Positions 43,456 through 52,229 of a stretch of DNA of 64,000 nucleotides are shown here, piece by piece (position 1 is the first letter of the stretch; each line of letters begins with the position of its first letter). The notes below the pieces were generated by a model. It had not been told where the DNA came from, did not search any database, and saw only the letters and a program-made list of their open reading frames with translations. Position numbers and translations under genes: made by a program. The stretch lies in assembly GCF_000211855.2 (NCBI RefSeq), contig NC_015638.1, positions 2,763,001 through 2,827,000 of the forward strand, given 5' to 3'. The stretch comes from Lacinutrix sp. 5H-3-7-4 (GTDB lineage: Bacteria; Bacteroidota; Bacteroidia; Flavobacteriales; Flavobacteriaceae).

Positions 43456-44577
43456 TTATAAAGTTAATTCCTTAATTTTTATACCTAAAGCCTTTTCTAG
43501 TTCTGCAACTTTTTTAAGTTCACTTGGTAAGACTAAAGCTATAGATTCTCCTTTTTTTCCAGCTCTTGCTGTTCTTCCACTTCTATGTGTGTAATATTCT
43601 ATATGTTCTGGTAATTGGTGGTGAATTATAAATGCTAAATTATTTACATCTATACCTCGCGCAGAGACATCTGTAGATATTAAAATTTGTAAGTTGGTGT
43701 TTTTAAAAGCACGCATAACTTTATCACGTTCTTTTTGCGTCATGTCACCTTCTAAAGCATCAACATTAAAACCTTCTTTTTGTAATTGTTGTTTTAAAGC
43801 TTGTGTTCCTGCTTTTGTTCTACAAAATATAATACCACGCTCATCTGCTCTATCGTCTAGCAAACGCATAATAGTATGCGCTTTATCAACAATTGGTGTT
43901 TGTACAAAATGGTGCGAAATATTTGCGTTTACTATGCTATTTCGGTTAACCTCTACTCTAGCCGCATCTTTAGAAATATAACGATTTACAATAGCTTTTA
44001 AATCGGTAGGCATTGTTGCAGAGAACAACCAAGTATTTCTAGCGCTTTTTGTAGTAGCGTCTAAAATTATATTTAAATCTTTTTTAAAACCCATACTTAA
44101 CATTTCGTCTGCTTCATCAAGCACAAGCGTATTAATATGTTTTAAATCGATTATATTTTTATCTAATAAATCTACTAAACGTCCTGGTGTAGCAACAATA
44201 ATGTGTGTTGGACGCTTTAAATTACTAATTTGAATATCTATTTTCTCGCCACCATAAACACCTTCAACAAAAATCTTTTTGTCGTTGTATTTGGTAAACT
44301 TAAAAAGTTGCTTTTTTATTTGTTGTACTAATTCACGTGTTGGTGCTATTATTAAGCCTTGAACACTTTTTTTATTAGCATCAACTTTGTGTAAAACAGG
44401 TAAGCCATAAGCTGCAGTTTTTCCTGTTCCAGTTTGTGCTAAGCCAACAAAATCTACTTTAGATTTTATTAAAATTGGAATCGCTTGTTCTTGAATTTCT
44501 GTTGGTGTTTTTATATCCAACTCTTTAAGCGATTTTATATAGTTTTTGTGTATTCCTAAGTCTCTGAAAGTACTCAT
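43456..44577 (-). CDS. DEAD-box RNA helicase
   Basis: 373 residues from ATG 44577 (MSTFRDLGIHKNYIKSL). All DEAD-box motifs are present: Q motif TPTEIQEQAIP, AQTGTGKT near 45, PTRELVQQI, VATPGRLVDLL, VLDEADEML, FSATMP, STDVSARGIDV, HRSGRTARAG. The C-terminal tail is short, as in minimal RhlE/CshA-type enzymes; likely rRNA or mRNA remodelling. An upstream in-frame extension to 44655 runs through a REP-like repeat and is rejected as coding. Confidence 0.93.
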   Translation of the reverse strand: MSTFRDLGIHKNYIKSLKELDIKTPTEIQEQAIPILIKSKVDFVGLAQTGTGKTAAYGLPVLHKVDANKKSVQGLIIAPTRELVQQIKKQLFKFTKYNDKKIFVEGVYGGEKIDIQISNLKRPTHIIVATPGRLVDLLDKNIIDLKHINTLVLDEADEMLSMGFKKDLNIILDATTKSARNTWLFSATMPTDLKAIVNRYISKDAARVEVNRNSIVNANISHHFVQTPIVDKAHTIMRLLDDRADERGIIFCRTKAGTQALKQQLQKEGFNVDALEGDMTQKERDKVMRAFKNTNLQILISTDVSARGIDVNNLAFIIHHQLPEHIEYYTHRSGRTARAGKKGESIALVLPSELKKVAELEKALGIKIKELTL

Positions 44578-44591
44578 TTTTAGATTTTTTT

Positions 44592-44665
44592 GTCTGGTCG
44601 AGCGCAGTCGAGACCTTATTATAAATAATATAAAACCTAAGCGTCCCGACTGCACTCGACGAGAC
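44592..44665. repeat. REP-like inverted repeat
   Basis: Two 22-bp elements (44592-44613 and 44644-44665) in inverted orientation agree at about 18 of 22 positions, with core GTCGAG-GCAGTCG. Their GC content is much higher than the surrounding DNA. Similar TCGAGCGCAGTCGA-type elements recur between genes in flavobacteria (recollection, not searched). It lies in the leader of the DEAD helicase gene. Confidence 0.7.
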
Positions 44666-44711
44666 TATATTTGTAATTGTAAAATAAGTATGTTAAAAGC
44701 TACTTATTTTA

Positions 44712-46265
44712 TTAATCTTCTGGTGGATACCCGTGAATTTCTTCAAACATCTCATCGAAATTAGCACGTAAATAAGCGTTTAATTTCTTTTTGTAATCAT
44801 CTTTTAACCATTCTACAAAGTTAAAAGTACTTTTACTTATACATTTTGTGTAACGTTGTATACGGTAATCTATATCGTCTTTTAGCATTTTTGCTAAGCC
44901 TAAAGCATCCCATAAATCTTCACTGTTTTCTATACACATTTTAGCATGATGCTTTATCGAGCGCTCTAAAATTACTTTAGACGAATCACCTTCTCTTACA
45001 GATCTAATGTACATGGCTTTAACATCAAAATACACATCTTCAGACTTAGCAAATTCTGCTCTAAGTTCTTCAGGCATTTCATACCTAAAGTTTTCTTCTA
45101 AATCTTCATCACTTAAAATACCATCTAAGTAAAAGTTTGGAGATCTAAATATTTTGTGCCAATCTAAGTCGCTTCCCCAAGGTCCAAAACGGTGAAGGTT
45201 GTTACCTAAATCTATAACAGTAAATTTGTTTTTATTCTTTAAAATACGCGATCCACGACCAATCATTTGGTAGTAAAGCGTTAAAGATTTTGTTGCCCTA
45301 TTTAAAATAATACAATCTACAGTAGGTTCATCAAATCCAGTTGTTAAAATACTTACCGAAGTTAATACTGCATCAGGTGTTTCTTTAAACCATTTTAAAA
45401 TAGCTTTACGCTCTTTTTTTGTATTATTATTATCTAGGTGAGCAATTGGGTAACCTGCTCGCCTAAAAGTATCATAAACGTGTAACGATGTATTAATACC
45501 GTTGTTAAATATTAAGGTTTTCTTTCCTTTACAGCGTTCTTCGTAAGCTTGAATAAGCTTAGTAAGCATGTCTGTATTTGTATATAAATCTTCAGATGAT
45601 TTTACAGTATAATCACCATTTGCACCAACTATTAAAGAGGTTAAACCTACGTTATAAGAAAACACTTCGGCACGTGCCAAAAACTCATTATCTATTAAAG
45701 ATTGAATAGTTTCTCCAACAATAAGCTCATCATAATTATCCTTCATTGGAAGGTTAATATTACTACTTAATGGTGTTGCTGTTACTCCTAATACAAAAGA
45801 TTTCTCAAAAAACTTAAATAGTTTAGTAAATGAGTTGTAGTGCGCCTCATCAATAATAACTAAACCAATATCACTAATGTCAAGTTTGTTATCATTTAAC
45901 CTATTATTTAAGGTTTCAACCATGGCAACAAAGCAATTAAAATCACCTTGATCACTTAAATCTGCCTTAGAATCTACAATTTTATTACTTACACCAAATT
46001 CAGACAGCATATTAGATGTTTGCTTACAAAGCTCAATCCTATGCGTCATTACTAAAACTTGCTTTTTATGGTGTTTTAAATATTGGCGAACAATTTCAGA
46101 GAAAATAACTGTTTTTCCACCACCAGTTGGTAATTGATACAATAAATGGTAATCCTCAGGTGCTTCTTCAAAACACTTGAAAATTTTATTAATTGCTCCT
46201 TGTTGGTAGCTATATAAACTTTTGCCTTCTTGTCTTTCTTCTAATTCTAAAGCTGTGACTTTCAT
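44712..46265 (-). CDS. SF2 DEAD/DEAH helicase (RadD-like)
   Basis: 517 residues from ATG 46265. Motifs: YQQGAINKIF, LPTGGGKTVIFSEIV, TVIDLGNNLHRFGPWG, DEAH in LVIIDEAHYNSF, SVSILTTGFDEPTVD and YYQMIGRGSRIL. This is the ResIII/helicase-C arrangement of RadD/YejH-type repair helicases. A ~150-residue C-terminal region follows the helicase core. Divergent from the DUF1853 gene. Confidence 0.82.
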   Translation of the reverse strand: MKVTALELEERQEGKSLYSYQQGAINKIFKCFEEAPEDYHLLYQLPTGGGKTVIFSEIVRQYLKHHKKQVLVMTHRIELCKQTSNMLSEFGVSNKIVDSKADLSDQGDFNCFVAMVETLNNRLNDNKLDISDIGLVIIDEAHYNSFTKLFKFFEKSFVLGVTATPLSSNINLPMKDNYDELIVGETIQSLIDNEFLARAEVFSYNVGLTSLIVGANGDYTVKSSEDLYTNTDMLTKLIQAYEERCKGKKTLIFNNGINTSLHVYDTFRRAGYPIAHLDNNNTKKERKAILKWFKETPDAVLTSVSILTTGFDEPTVDCIILNRATKSLTLYYQMIGRGSRILKNKNKFTVIDLGNNLHRFGPWGSDLDWHKIFRSPNFYLDGILSDEDLEENFRYEMPEELRAEFAKSEDVYFDVKAMYIRSVREGDSSKVILERSIKHHAKMCIENSEDLWDALGLAKMLKDDIDYRIQRYTKCISKSTFNFVEWLKDDYKKKLNAYLRANFDEMFEEIHGYPPED

Positions 46266-46367
46266 TAATGGTAAATAAAATTTTGAGATGTGCAAAAATA
46301 CAACGAATTAAAGGCTTTTGACGAATATTTTTAAAAAAATTTAAAATGTTTACATTCGTAATCTCTT

Positions 46368-47183
46368 ATGAAAGACTTTTTTACTAGCTTACAAGCCCAA
46401 TTTTGTGGCTTTTACAACACACCGCATTTATTTTTAAATCCTGTAAATGGTATGCAACCATTGCGTTTACCAAAACAAAAAACACCTGTTTTTAGTGGTA
46501 GCGGTTTAGAGCGAATTAGATTAGGACAGCGTGTAGAACGTTTTGTTACTACCGAGCTACTTTTAAATAAAAATTTTTCAATTTTAACCGAAAACCCTCA
46601 AATACAAACTAAAAACAATCAAACTATAGGTGAATTGGATTGTTTGTTTTTAGACAGCAACCAGCCAATACACTTAGAAATTCAATTTAAATTCTATTTG
46701 TATGATGAAACGCTTGGTGATAAAGAAATAGATTGCTGTATTGGACCAATGCGTCGTGATAGCTTAATAGAAAAACTAAACAAGCTAAAATTAAAACAAT
46801 TACCACTACTCTATGCGCCAGAAACTAAAGTATTGTTGGATAGTTTAAATTTTAAAGCTGAAGATTTTAAACAAAAAATTTACTTTAAAGCACAATTGTT
46901 TATTCCTTTTGGAAAACAAATACAATTAAAAACTTTAAATCCAGAATGCATTTATGGCTTTTATTTTAAGTATTCAGAATTACCACAATTTGAAAACTGT
47001 AAATTTTACATTCCTAAAAAAACCAATTGGTTAGTAGATGTAAATCCAAATGTAGCTTGGAAAAGCTATAATAATATACTTCCAGAACTAAATACATTTA
47101 AAACAGAAAAGTATTCGCCAATGCTATGGTTAAAAAATAAAAATGGTGAAATAAACAAGTGTTTTGTAGTCGCTTGGCAATAG
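46368..47183 (+). CDS. DUF1853-family protein, PD-(D/E)XK nuclease-like
   Basis: 271 residues. The core has IGELDCLFLD near 88-97 followed by HLEIQFKFYLYDE near 103-115; the spacing D...E-x-Q-x-K fits a PD-(D/E)XK nuclease site. CIGPMRRDSLIEKLNKL is the DUF1853 block. Its function is unknown; nuclease activity is inferred from motif only. Divergent from a RadD-like helicase and upstream of topB, suggesting DNA metabolism. Confidence 0.78.
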   Translation: MKDFFTSLQAQFCGFYNTPHLFLNPVNGMQPLRLPKQKTPVFSGSGLERIRLGQRVERFVTTELLLNKNFSILTENPQIQTKNNQTIGELDCLFLDSNQPIHLEIQFKFYLYDETLGDKEIDCCIGPMRRDSLIEKLNKLKLKQLPLLYAPETKVLLDSLNFKAEDFKQKIYFKAQLFIPFGKQIQLKTLNPECIYGFYFKYSELPQFENCKFYIPKKTNWLVDVNPNVAWKSYNNILPELNTFKTEKYSPMLWLKNKNGEINKCFVVAWQ

Positions 47184-47273
47184 CGTTACAAAAACCGTTA
47201 ATAACTCTCTAAAAATAAGCTTTAGCAATACAGTGTAAAGTCTTATTTTGCGTCTCCAAATTCTATTAAATTA

Positions 47274-49571
47274 ATGAAAGTCTGTATTGCCGAAAAACCT
47301 TCTGTAGCAAGAGAAATTGCCGCTGTTCTTGGTGCCAAAACAAAACGTGATGGTTATTACGAAGGCAATGGTTATGCGGTAACTTACACTTTTGGACACC
47401 TTTGTACACTTAAAGAACCTAGCGATTATAAACCTTATTGGAAAAGTTGGGATTTAAACAACTTACCAATGCTACCAGAACGTTTTGAGACCAAGGTTTC
47501 TAAAGATTCTGGTATAAAAAAGCAATTTAATATTGTTAAAGGATTATTTGAAAAAGCAGATGTTGTTATAAACTGTGGTGATGCCGGTCAAGAAGGAGAA
47601 CTTATACAACGTTGGGTTTTAAACCAAGCAAATTATAAAGGTAAAGTAGAAAGACTTTGGATTTCATCACTTACTACCGAGGCGATAAAAGAAGGTTTTA
47701 ATAATTTAAAACCAGCCAGCGATTACGATAATTTATACTATGCAGGATTTTCTCGTGCTATTGGCGACTGGCTGTTAGGCATGAATGCTACAAGACTTTA
47801 TACCGTAAAACATGGTGGTTACAAACAAGTATTATCGGTTGGTCGTGTACAAACGCCAACATTAGCAATGCTTGTAAACAGGTTTAAAGAAATTGAAAAT
47901 TTTAAACCACAACCTTATTGGGAGCTACAAACATTATATCGTGATACTTTATTTAGTTATGAAGAAGGTAGATTTTTAAAAGTTGAAGACGGAGAAAAAC
48001 TTGCTAATATTGTTAAAACGCATGATTTTGAAATCGTCTCTATTGCAAAAAAAGCAGGTAATGAATACGCGCCAAAACTATTCGATTTAACAGGTTTACA
48101 AGTGTATTGTAATACTAAGTTTGGCTTTAGTGCAGATGAAACCTTAAAAATAGTACAAAAACTATACGAACAAAAAGTAGTAACCTATCCAAGAGTAGAT
48201 ACAACATTTCTACCTAACGATGTGTACCCAAAAGTACCAGCGATATTAAAAAACCTAACTAAATACGCTACTTTAACACAACCTCTTCAAGGAAAAAAAC
48301 TAAAAAAAACCAAAAAGGTTTTTGATGATAGTAAGGTAACAGATCACCATGCCATAATCCCAACAGGACAAGAAATGAACTTGCAATACAACCAGCAGCA
48401 GGTTTACGATATTATTGTACGTCGTTTTATAGCCGTGTTTTATCCAGAATGTAAAGTATCAAACACTACTGTTATTGGTAAAGCCGAAAAAGTAAAGTTT
48501 AAAACTACAGGAAAAGAGATTTTAGAAAAAGGCTGGAGAATTGTATTTGAAACTCCTGGAAAACCTACAAAAGAAACAGGAATGTTACCTACGTTCGAAA
48601 AAGGTGAAAAAGGACCACATGAGCCATCATTTTTAGAAAAACAAACCAAGCCACCAAATCAATATACAGAAGCTTCTCTCCTACGTGCTATGGAAACCGC
48701 AGGAAAACAAGTAGATAATGATGAGCTTCGTGAAATAATGAAAGAAAATGGCATTGGTAGACCATCTACACGCGCCAATATTATTGAAACTCTTTTTAGA
48801 AGAAAATACATAAAGCGAAATAAAAAGCAAGTATTACCAACAGTTACAGGTATTCAATTAATAGATACCATTCAAAATGAGTTACTAAAATCTGCAGAAC
48901 TCACAGGAAAATGGGAAAAGCAATTAAAAGATATTGAAAAAGGAGAATTTAGCGCTGTAAGCTTTATAAAACAAATGAAGCAAATGGTAGATCGCTTAGT
49001 TTACGAAGTAAGAAGCGAAAATAGAAAAGCAAACATAACCTCTATAAACAACAAGCCTGCTGGAGCAAAAAAGAAAAAAGCTACAAAAAAAGCGGCCGGA
49101 ATAGCTTCTCAAAAATGTCCAAAATGTAAACAAGGTGCTATTTTAAAAGGAAAAACCGCTTATGGCTGTTCAGAATATAATAAAACTTGTGACTTTGTAA
49201 TGCCTTTTAAGTTTGAAGGGAAAACAATTTCTGAAAAACAATTTATACGTTTATTAGAAAAAGGCTCAACTGTAAACTTAAAAGGATTTAAAATTGATGG
49301 CGCTTCCGCTGAAGGACTAGTAAGATTTGATGATGATTTTAAGTTAAAGTTCGAACCTAAAAAAGGAAAAGTTCAACCTAAAAGTACTTCCGAAGAAAAT
49401 AAATGTCCAAAATGTAAAAAAGGCACAATAATAAAAGGAAAAACGGCTTACGGTTGTAGTGATTATAAAAGCGGATGTGATTTTAGATTTAGTTATGATT
49501 TAATTCGCGAAAAAGCGAACGGACAACAACTAACTAAAGCTTTGGTTTTTAAAATTATAAACGAAAACTAA
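47274..49571 (+). CDS. topB: DNA topoisomerase III
   Basis: 765 residues of type IA topoisomerase. Toprim domain KVCIAEKPSVAREIAAVLGA and CGDAGQEGELIQRW at the N-terminus, SVGRVQTPTLAML, active-site Tyr in VVTYPRVDTTFLP (about 304), GIGRPSTRANIIETL. Two C-terminal zinc ribbons with CPKCK...CSEY/CSDY pairs lie at about 613-640 and 709-735, one or two more than minimal TopB. It relaxes and decatenates DNA. The next gene starts immediately after its stop. Confidence 0.96.
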   Translation: MKVCIAEKPSVAREIAAVLGAKTKRDGYYEGNGYAVTYTFGHLCTLKEPSDYKPYWKSWDLNNLPMLPERFETKVSKDSGIKKQFNIVKGLFEKADVVINCGDAGQEGELIQRWVLNQANYKGKVERLWISSLTTEAIKEGFNNLKPASDYDNLYYAGFSRAIGDWLLGMNATRLYTVKHGGYKQVLSVGRVQTPTLAMLVNRFKEIENFKPQPYWELQTLYRDTLFSYEEGRFLKVEDGEKLANIVKTHDFEIVSIAKKAGNEYAPKLFDLTGLQVYCNTKFGFSADETLKIVQKLYEQKVVTYPRVDTTFLPNDVYPKVPAILKNLTKYATLTQPLQGKKLKKTKKVFDDSKVTDHHAIIPTGQEMNLQYNQQQVYDIIVRRFIAVFYPECKVSNTTVIGKAEKVKFKTTGKEILEKGWRIVFETPGKPTKETGMLPTFEKGEKGPHEPSFLEKQTKPPNQYTEASLLRAMETAGKQVDNDELREIMKENGIGRPSTRANIIETLFRRKYIKRNKKQVLPTVTGIQLIDTIQNELLKSAELTGKWEKQLKDIEKGEFSAVSFIKQMKQMVDRLVYEVRSENRKANITSINNKPAGAKKKKATKKAAGIASQKCPKCKQGAILKGKTAYGCSEYNKTCDFVMPFKFEGKTISEKQFIRLLEKGSTVNLKGFKIDGASAEGLVRFDDDFKLKFEPKKGKVQPKSTSEENKCPKCKKGTIIKGKTAYGCSDYKSGCDFRFSYDLIREKANGQQLTKALVFKIINEN

Positions 49572-50147
49572 TTGCATCAACATTTTAAAATATACAAACC
49601 TTACGGTATGCTTTCGCAATTTGCGAGTAATTCTACACAACAAAAGCGCAAGCGTTTTTTAGGTGAGTTGGGTAGTTTTCCTCAAGGTACAATGCCTATT
49701 GGTCGTTTAGACGAAAAAAGTGAAGGCCTATTGTTATTAACTACAGATGGGAAATTAAGCGATTATGTTAACTCCAGTGGTATTGAAAAAGAATATTATG
49801 CCTTAGTTGATGGTGATATTTCTCAAGAGGAAATTAGTTCACTAAAAAAAGGTGTAGAAATTGGTTTTGATGGTAAAAAGTACCAAACCAAACCATGTAA
49901 AGTTTTTAAATTAGACAACGCACCTCTTTTACCAGAGCGAGGAAAAAAAATACGTGATGCTAGACATGGTCCTGTTTCTTGGATTTCTATAACTTTAACC
50001 GAAGGTAAGTTTAGGCAAGTTAGAAAAATGACAAGCGCTGTTGGCTGTCCTACACTTCGTTTAGTACGTGTTAGAGTTGGAAATATACAACTTGGGAATT
50101 TGGAATCTGGCGCTGTAAAACCAATAGATATCCCTAGTTTACTTTAA
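49572..50147 (+). CDS. 23S rRNA pseudouridine synthase (RluE-like, TTG start)
   Basis: 191 residues. The RsuA/RluE catalytic motif MPIGRLDEKSEGLLLLTTDG carries the Asp, and RHGPVSWISITLTEGKFRQVRKM is the family C-terminal motif. There is no S4 domain, as in RluE (pseudouridine 2457). The only fitting start is TTG at 49572, directly after the topB stop, so it is translationally coupled to topB. Confidence 0.9.
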   Translation: MHQHFKIYKPYGMLSQFASNSTQQKRKRFLGELGSFPQGTMPIGRLDEKSEGLLLLTTDGKLSDYVNSSGIEKEYYALVDGDISQEEISSLKKGVEIGFDGKKYQTKPCKVFKLDNAPLLPERGKKIRDARHGPVSWISITLTEGKFRQVRKMTSAVGCPTLRLVRVRVGNIQLGNLESGAVKPIDIPSLL

Positions 50148-50191
50148 CTATTTTTTATAGGTTAATTTAGCTAAGACAAATTAAATCTCTT

Positions 50192-50199
50192 TAATTTTG
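50192..50199 (+). promoter_or_regulatory. Promoter -7 box of the MscS gene
   Basis: TAATTTTG matches TAnnTTTG, 20 bp before the ATG at 50219. Confidence 0.45.
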
Positions 50200-50218
50200 T
50201 TAAAAATTTTAATAGACT

Positions 50219-51466
50219 ATGCAAGAGCAAATTGCCTGTTTTTTTTATGATTACTATGAGGTTTTTGGTTTTAATGAAACCGCAGCCAAATATCTTAATA
50301 TGTTTACATTATTAATAATAGCCTTATGTGTTATTTATTTTGTAGATAAAATTATCACAAAAACATTACGCGTAGCCTCTGTTCGTATTGCAGAGCATAC
50401 AAAATCTCCTTTTGACGATTTATTATTAGCCAATAAAGTTCCAAGAAATGTAGCACATATTTTTCCGTTAATATTAGCTTTAAACTTGCTACCTATAATT
50501 TTTGCAGATTTTGGCTATATAGAATCACCTGTTAGAAAACTACTTCAGGTTACATTTATAGTTCTAGTATTATGGATTGTTAGAAGTGTTTTACATACCA
50601 TTGAAGATTTTTTAAAAACCTTACCTAGTTTAAGAGACAAACCAATAGACAGTTACATACAAGTATTCATGATTTTTGCTTGGATAGTTGGTGCTTTTGC
50701 GGCTATTGCTGTGTTTACAAACCTTTCAATAATTAAATTCATCACTGGATTTGGTGCAGCATCTGCTATAATACTTCTTATTTTTAAAGACACCATTCTT
50801 GGTTTTGTTGCAAGTATACAAGTGTCTATTAACGATATGGTGCGTATTGGCGATTGGATAACTTTCGAAAAATATGGTGCCGATGGTGATGTTGTTGAAA
50901 TTAATTTGGCAACTGTAAAAGTTCAAAATTTCGATAATACAATTACCACAATTCCTACCTATGCCATGATTTCAGACTCGTTTAAAAACTGGCGTGGTAT
51001 GAAAAATTCTGATGGTAGACGTATTAAAAGACACTTAATGATTAAGCAAGATTCTATTAAATATTTAACACCCGAAGATGTAGAGCGTTTAAAAGACGTG
51101 CAGCTTATCTCTAGTTATTTAGCAGGAATGCAAGAGAAACTAGATAAATATAACACCGAAAACAATGTAGATAAAACCTTATTGTTAAACGGAAGAAACC
51201 TTACCAATATTGGTGTTTTTAGAAAATACATTCAAACTTATTTAGAAAATCATTCTGCAATAAATAAAGACATGTTGTTAATGGCTAGGCAATTACAACC
51301 TACCACTCAAGGTGTACCATTAGAGGTTTATGCTTTTAGTAAGGATAAACGTTGGGAAAATTACGAATATGTAATGTCTGATTTATTTGACCATTTCCTT
51401 GCAGCAGTTCCTTTTTTCGAATTGGAGATTTTCGAATTACCAAGCTCTAAGACCTTTAAAGCCTAA
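50219..51466 (+). CDS. Mechanosensitive channel of MscS family (YbdG-like)
   Basis: 415 residues. About five N-terminal helices lead to the MscS pore helix and beta domain: ITGFGAASAIILLIFKDTILGFVASIQVS, then MVRIGDWITFEKYGADGDVVEINLATVKV and FDNTITTIPTYAMISDSFKNW. The long topology and GADGDV insertion fit the YbdG group, low-conductance osmotic-stress channels. Monocistronic. Confidence 0.92.
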   Translation: MQEQIACFFYDYYEVFGFNETAAKYLNMFTLLIIALCVIYFVDKIITKTLRVASVRIAEHTKSPFDDLLLANKVPRNVAHIFPLILALNLLPIIFADFGYIESPVRKLLQVTFIVLVLWIVRSVLHTIEDFLKTLPSLRDKPIDSYIQVFMIFAWIVGAFAAIAVFTNLSIIKFITGFGAASAIILLIFKDTILGFVASIQVSINDMVRIGDWITFEKYGADGDVVEINLATVKVQNFDNTITTIPTYAMISDSFKNWRGMKNSDGRRIKRHLMIKQDSIKYLTPEDVERLKDVQLISSYLAGMQEKLDKYNTENNVDKTLLLNGRNLTNIGVFRKYIQTYLENHSAINKDMLLMARQLQPTTQGVPLEVYAFSKDKRWENYEYVMSDLFDHFLAAVPFFELEIFELPSSKTFKA

Positions 51467-51511
51467 TTTTACAGTAAAAAAGTTAATTAATAGTTAATCT
51501 GATTTCAAAAT

Positions 51512-51534
51512 TAATAGTATTACTATTATATTTG
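51512..51534 (+). promoter_or_regulatory. Promoter and TetR-type operator of the ABC export operon
   Basis: TAATAGTA-T-TACTATTA (51512-51528) is a perfect 17-bp palindrome overlapping the -7 box TATATTTG (51527-51534). A repressor bound here would block the promoter of the TetR-led operon starting at 51552. Confidence 0.7.
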
Positions 51535-51551
51535 CAACTAAATAAGTTGTT

Positions 51552-52229
51552 ATGAAATATTTACTATCAAATATAAAAATTAGTATTAACGAGAAAATTT
51601 ATTTAAAAGATCCAGAATCTTCTTCGTTAGGTAAACGCATTATAAAAAACAGCATTTTATTAATAGATGAAATTGGTTTTGATTTATTCACTTTTAAAAA
51701 ATTAGGAGTTAAAATTGGATCTAACGAAAGTTCAATTTACAGGTATTTTGAAAACAAACACATGCTTTTACTCTACCTTACTTCTTGGTATTGGACCTGG
51801 CTAGAATACCAATTAGTACTTTCTACAAATAGCTTAGCAGATAAAGAATTAAAACTAAAAGCTGCAATAGAAGTACTTACACAAACAACTACAATAGATA
51901 GTGCTTTTGGTCATATAGACGAAATTATTTTAAAGCGTATAGTAATAAATGAATACTCTAAATCTTATTTAACAAAAGAAGTTGATGAAGAAAACAAAGA
52001 AGGCTATTTTTCAGTATATAAAAGATTAGTAAACAGGTTAAAAGATTTTATAATAGATGTTAATTCATCATATAAATATCCAAAATCGCTTGCAAGTACA
52101 ATAATTGATGGTGCAATGCACCAACATTATCTAAAAGATCATTTTAAATCTATTACAGAATGTAGTGAAACCTTGGCTCCTACTGTATTTTTTAACGATT
52201 TGGTTTTTAAAATTTTAAAACAGAACTAA
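51552..52229 (+). CDS. TetR-like regulator of the export operon
   Basis: 225 residues. The HTH is clear (LLIDEIGFDLFTFKKLGVKIG, SNESSIYRYFENKHML). The Trp-rich stretch YLTSWYWTWLEYQL after it may line the ligand pocket. It is first in the TetR-ABC-HlyD-TolC operon; its stop overlaps the ATPase ATG (TAATG). Presumed autorepressor via the palindrome upstream. Confidence 0.85.
   Translation: MKYLLSNIKISINEKIYLKDPESSSLGKRIIKNSILLIDEIGFDLFTFKKLGVKIGSNESSIYRYFENKHMLLLYLTSWYWTWLEYQLVLSTNSLADKELKLKAAIEVLTQTTTIDSAFGHIDEIILKRIVINEYSKSYLTKEVDEENKEGYFSVYKRLVNRLKDFIIDVNSSYKYPKSLASTIIDGAMHQHYLKDHFKSITECSETLAPTVFFNDLVFKILKQN

Noticed and set aside
44578-44655. N-terminal extension of the DEAD-box helicase
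   Set aside because: The sequence is translated from the REP-like repeat and does not resemble helicase N-termini.
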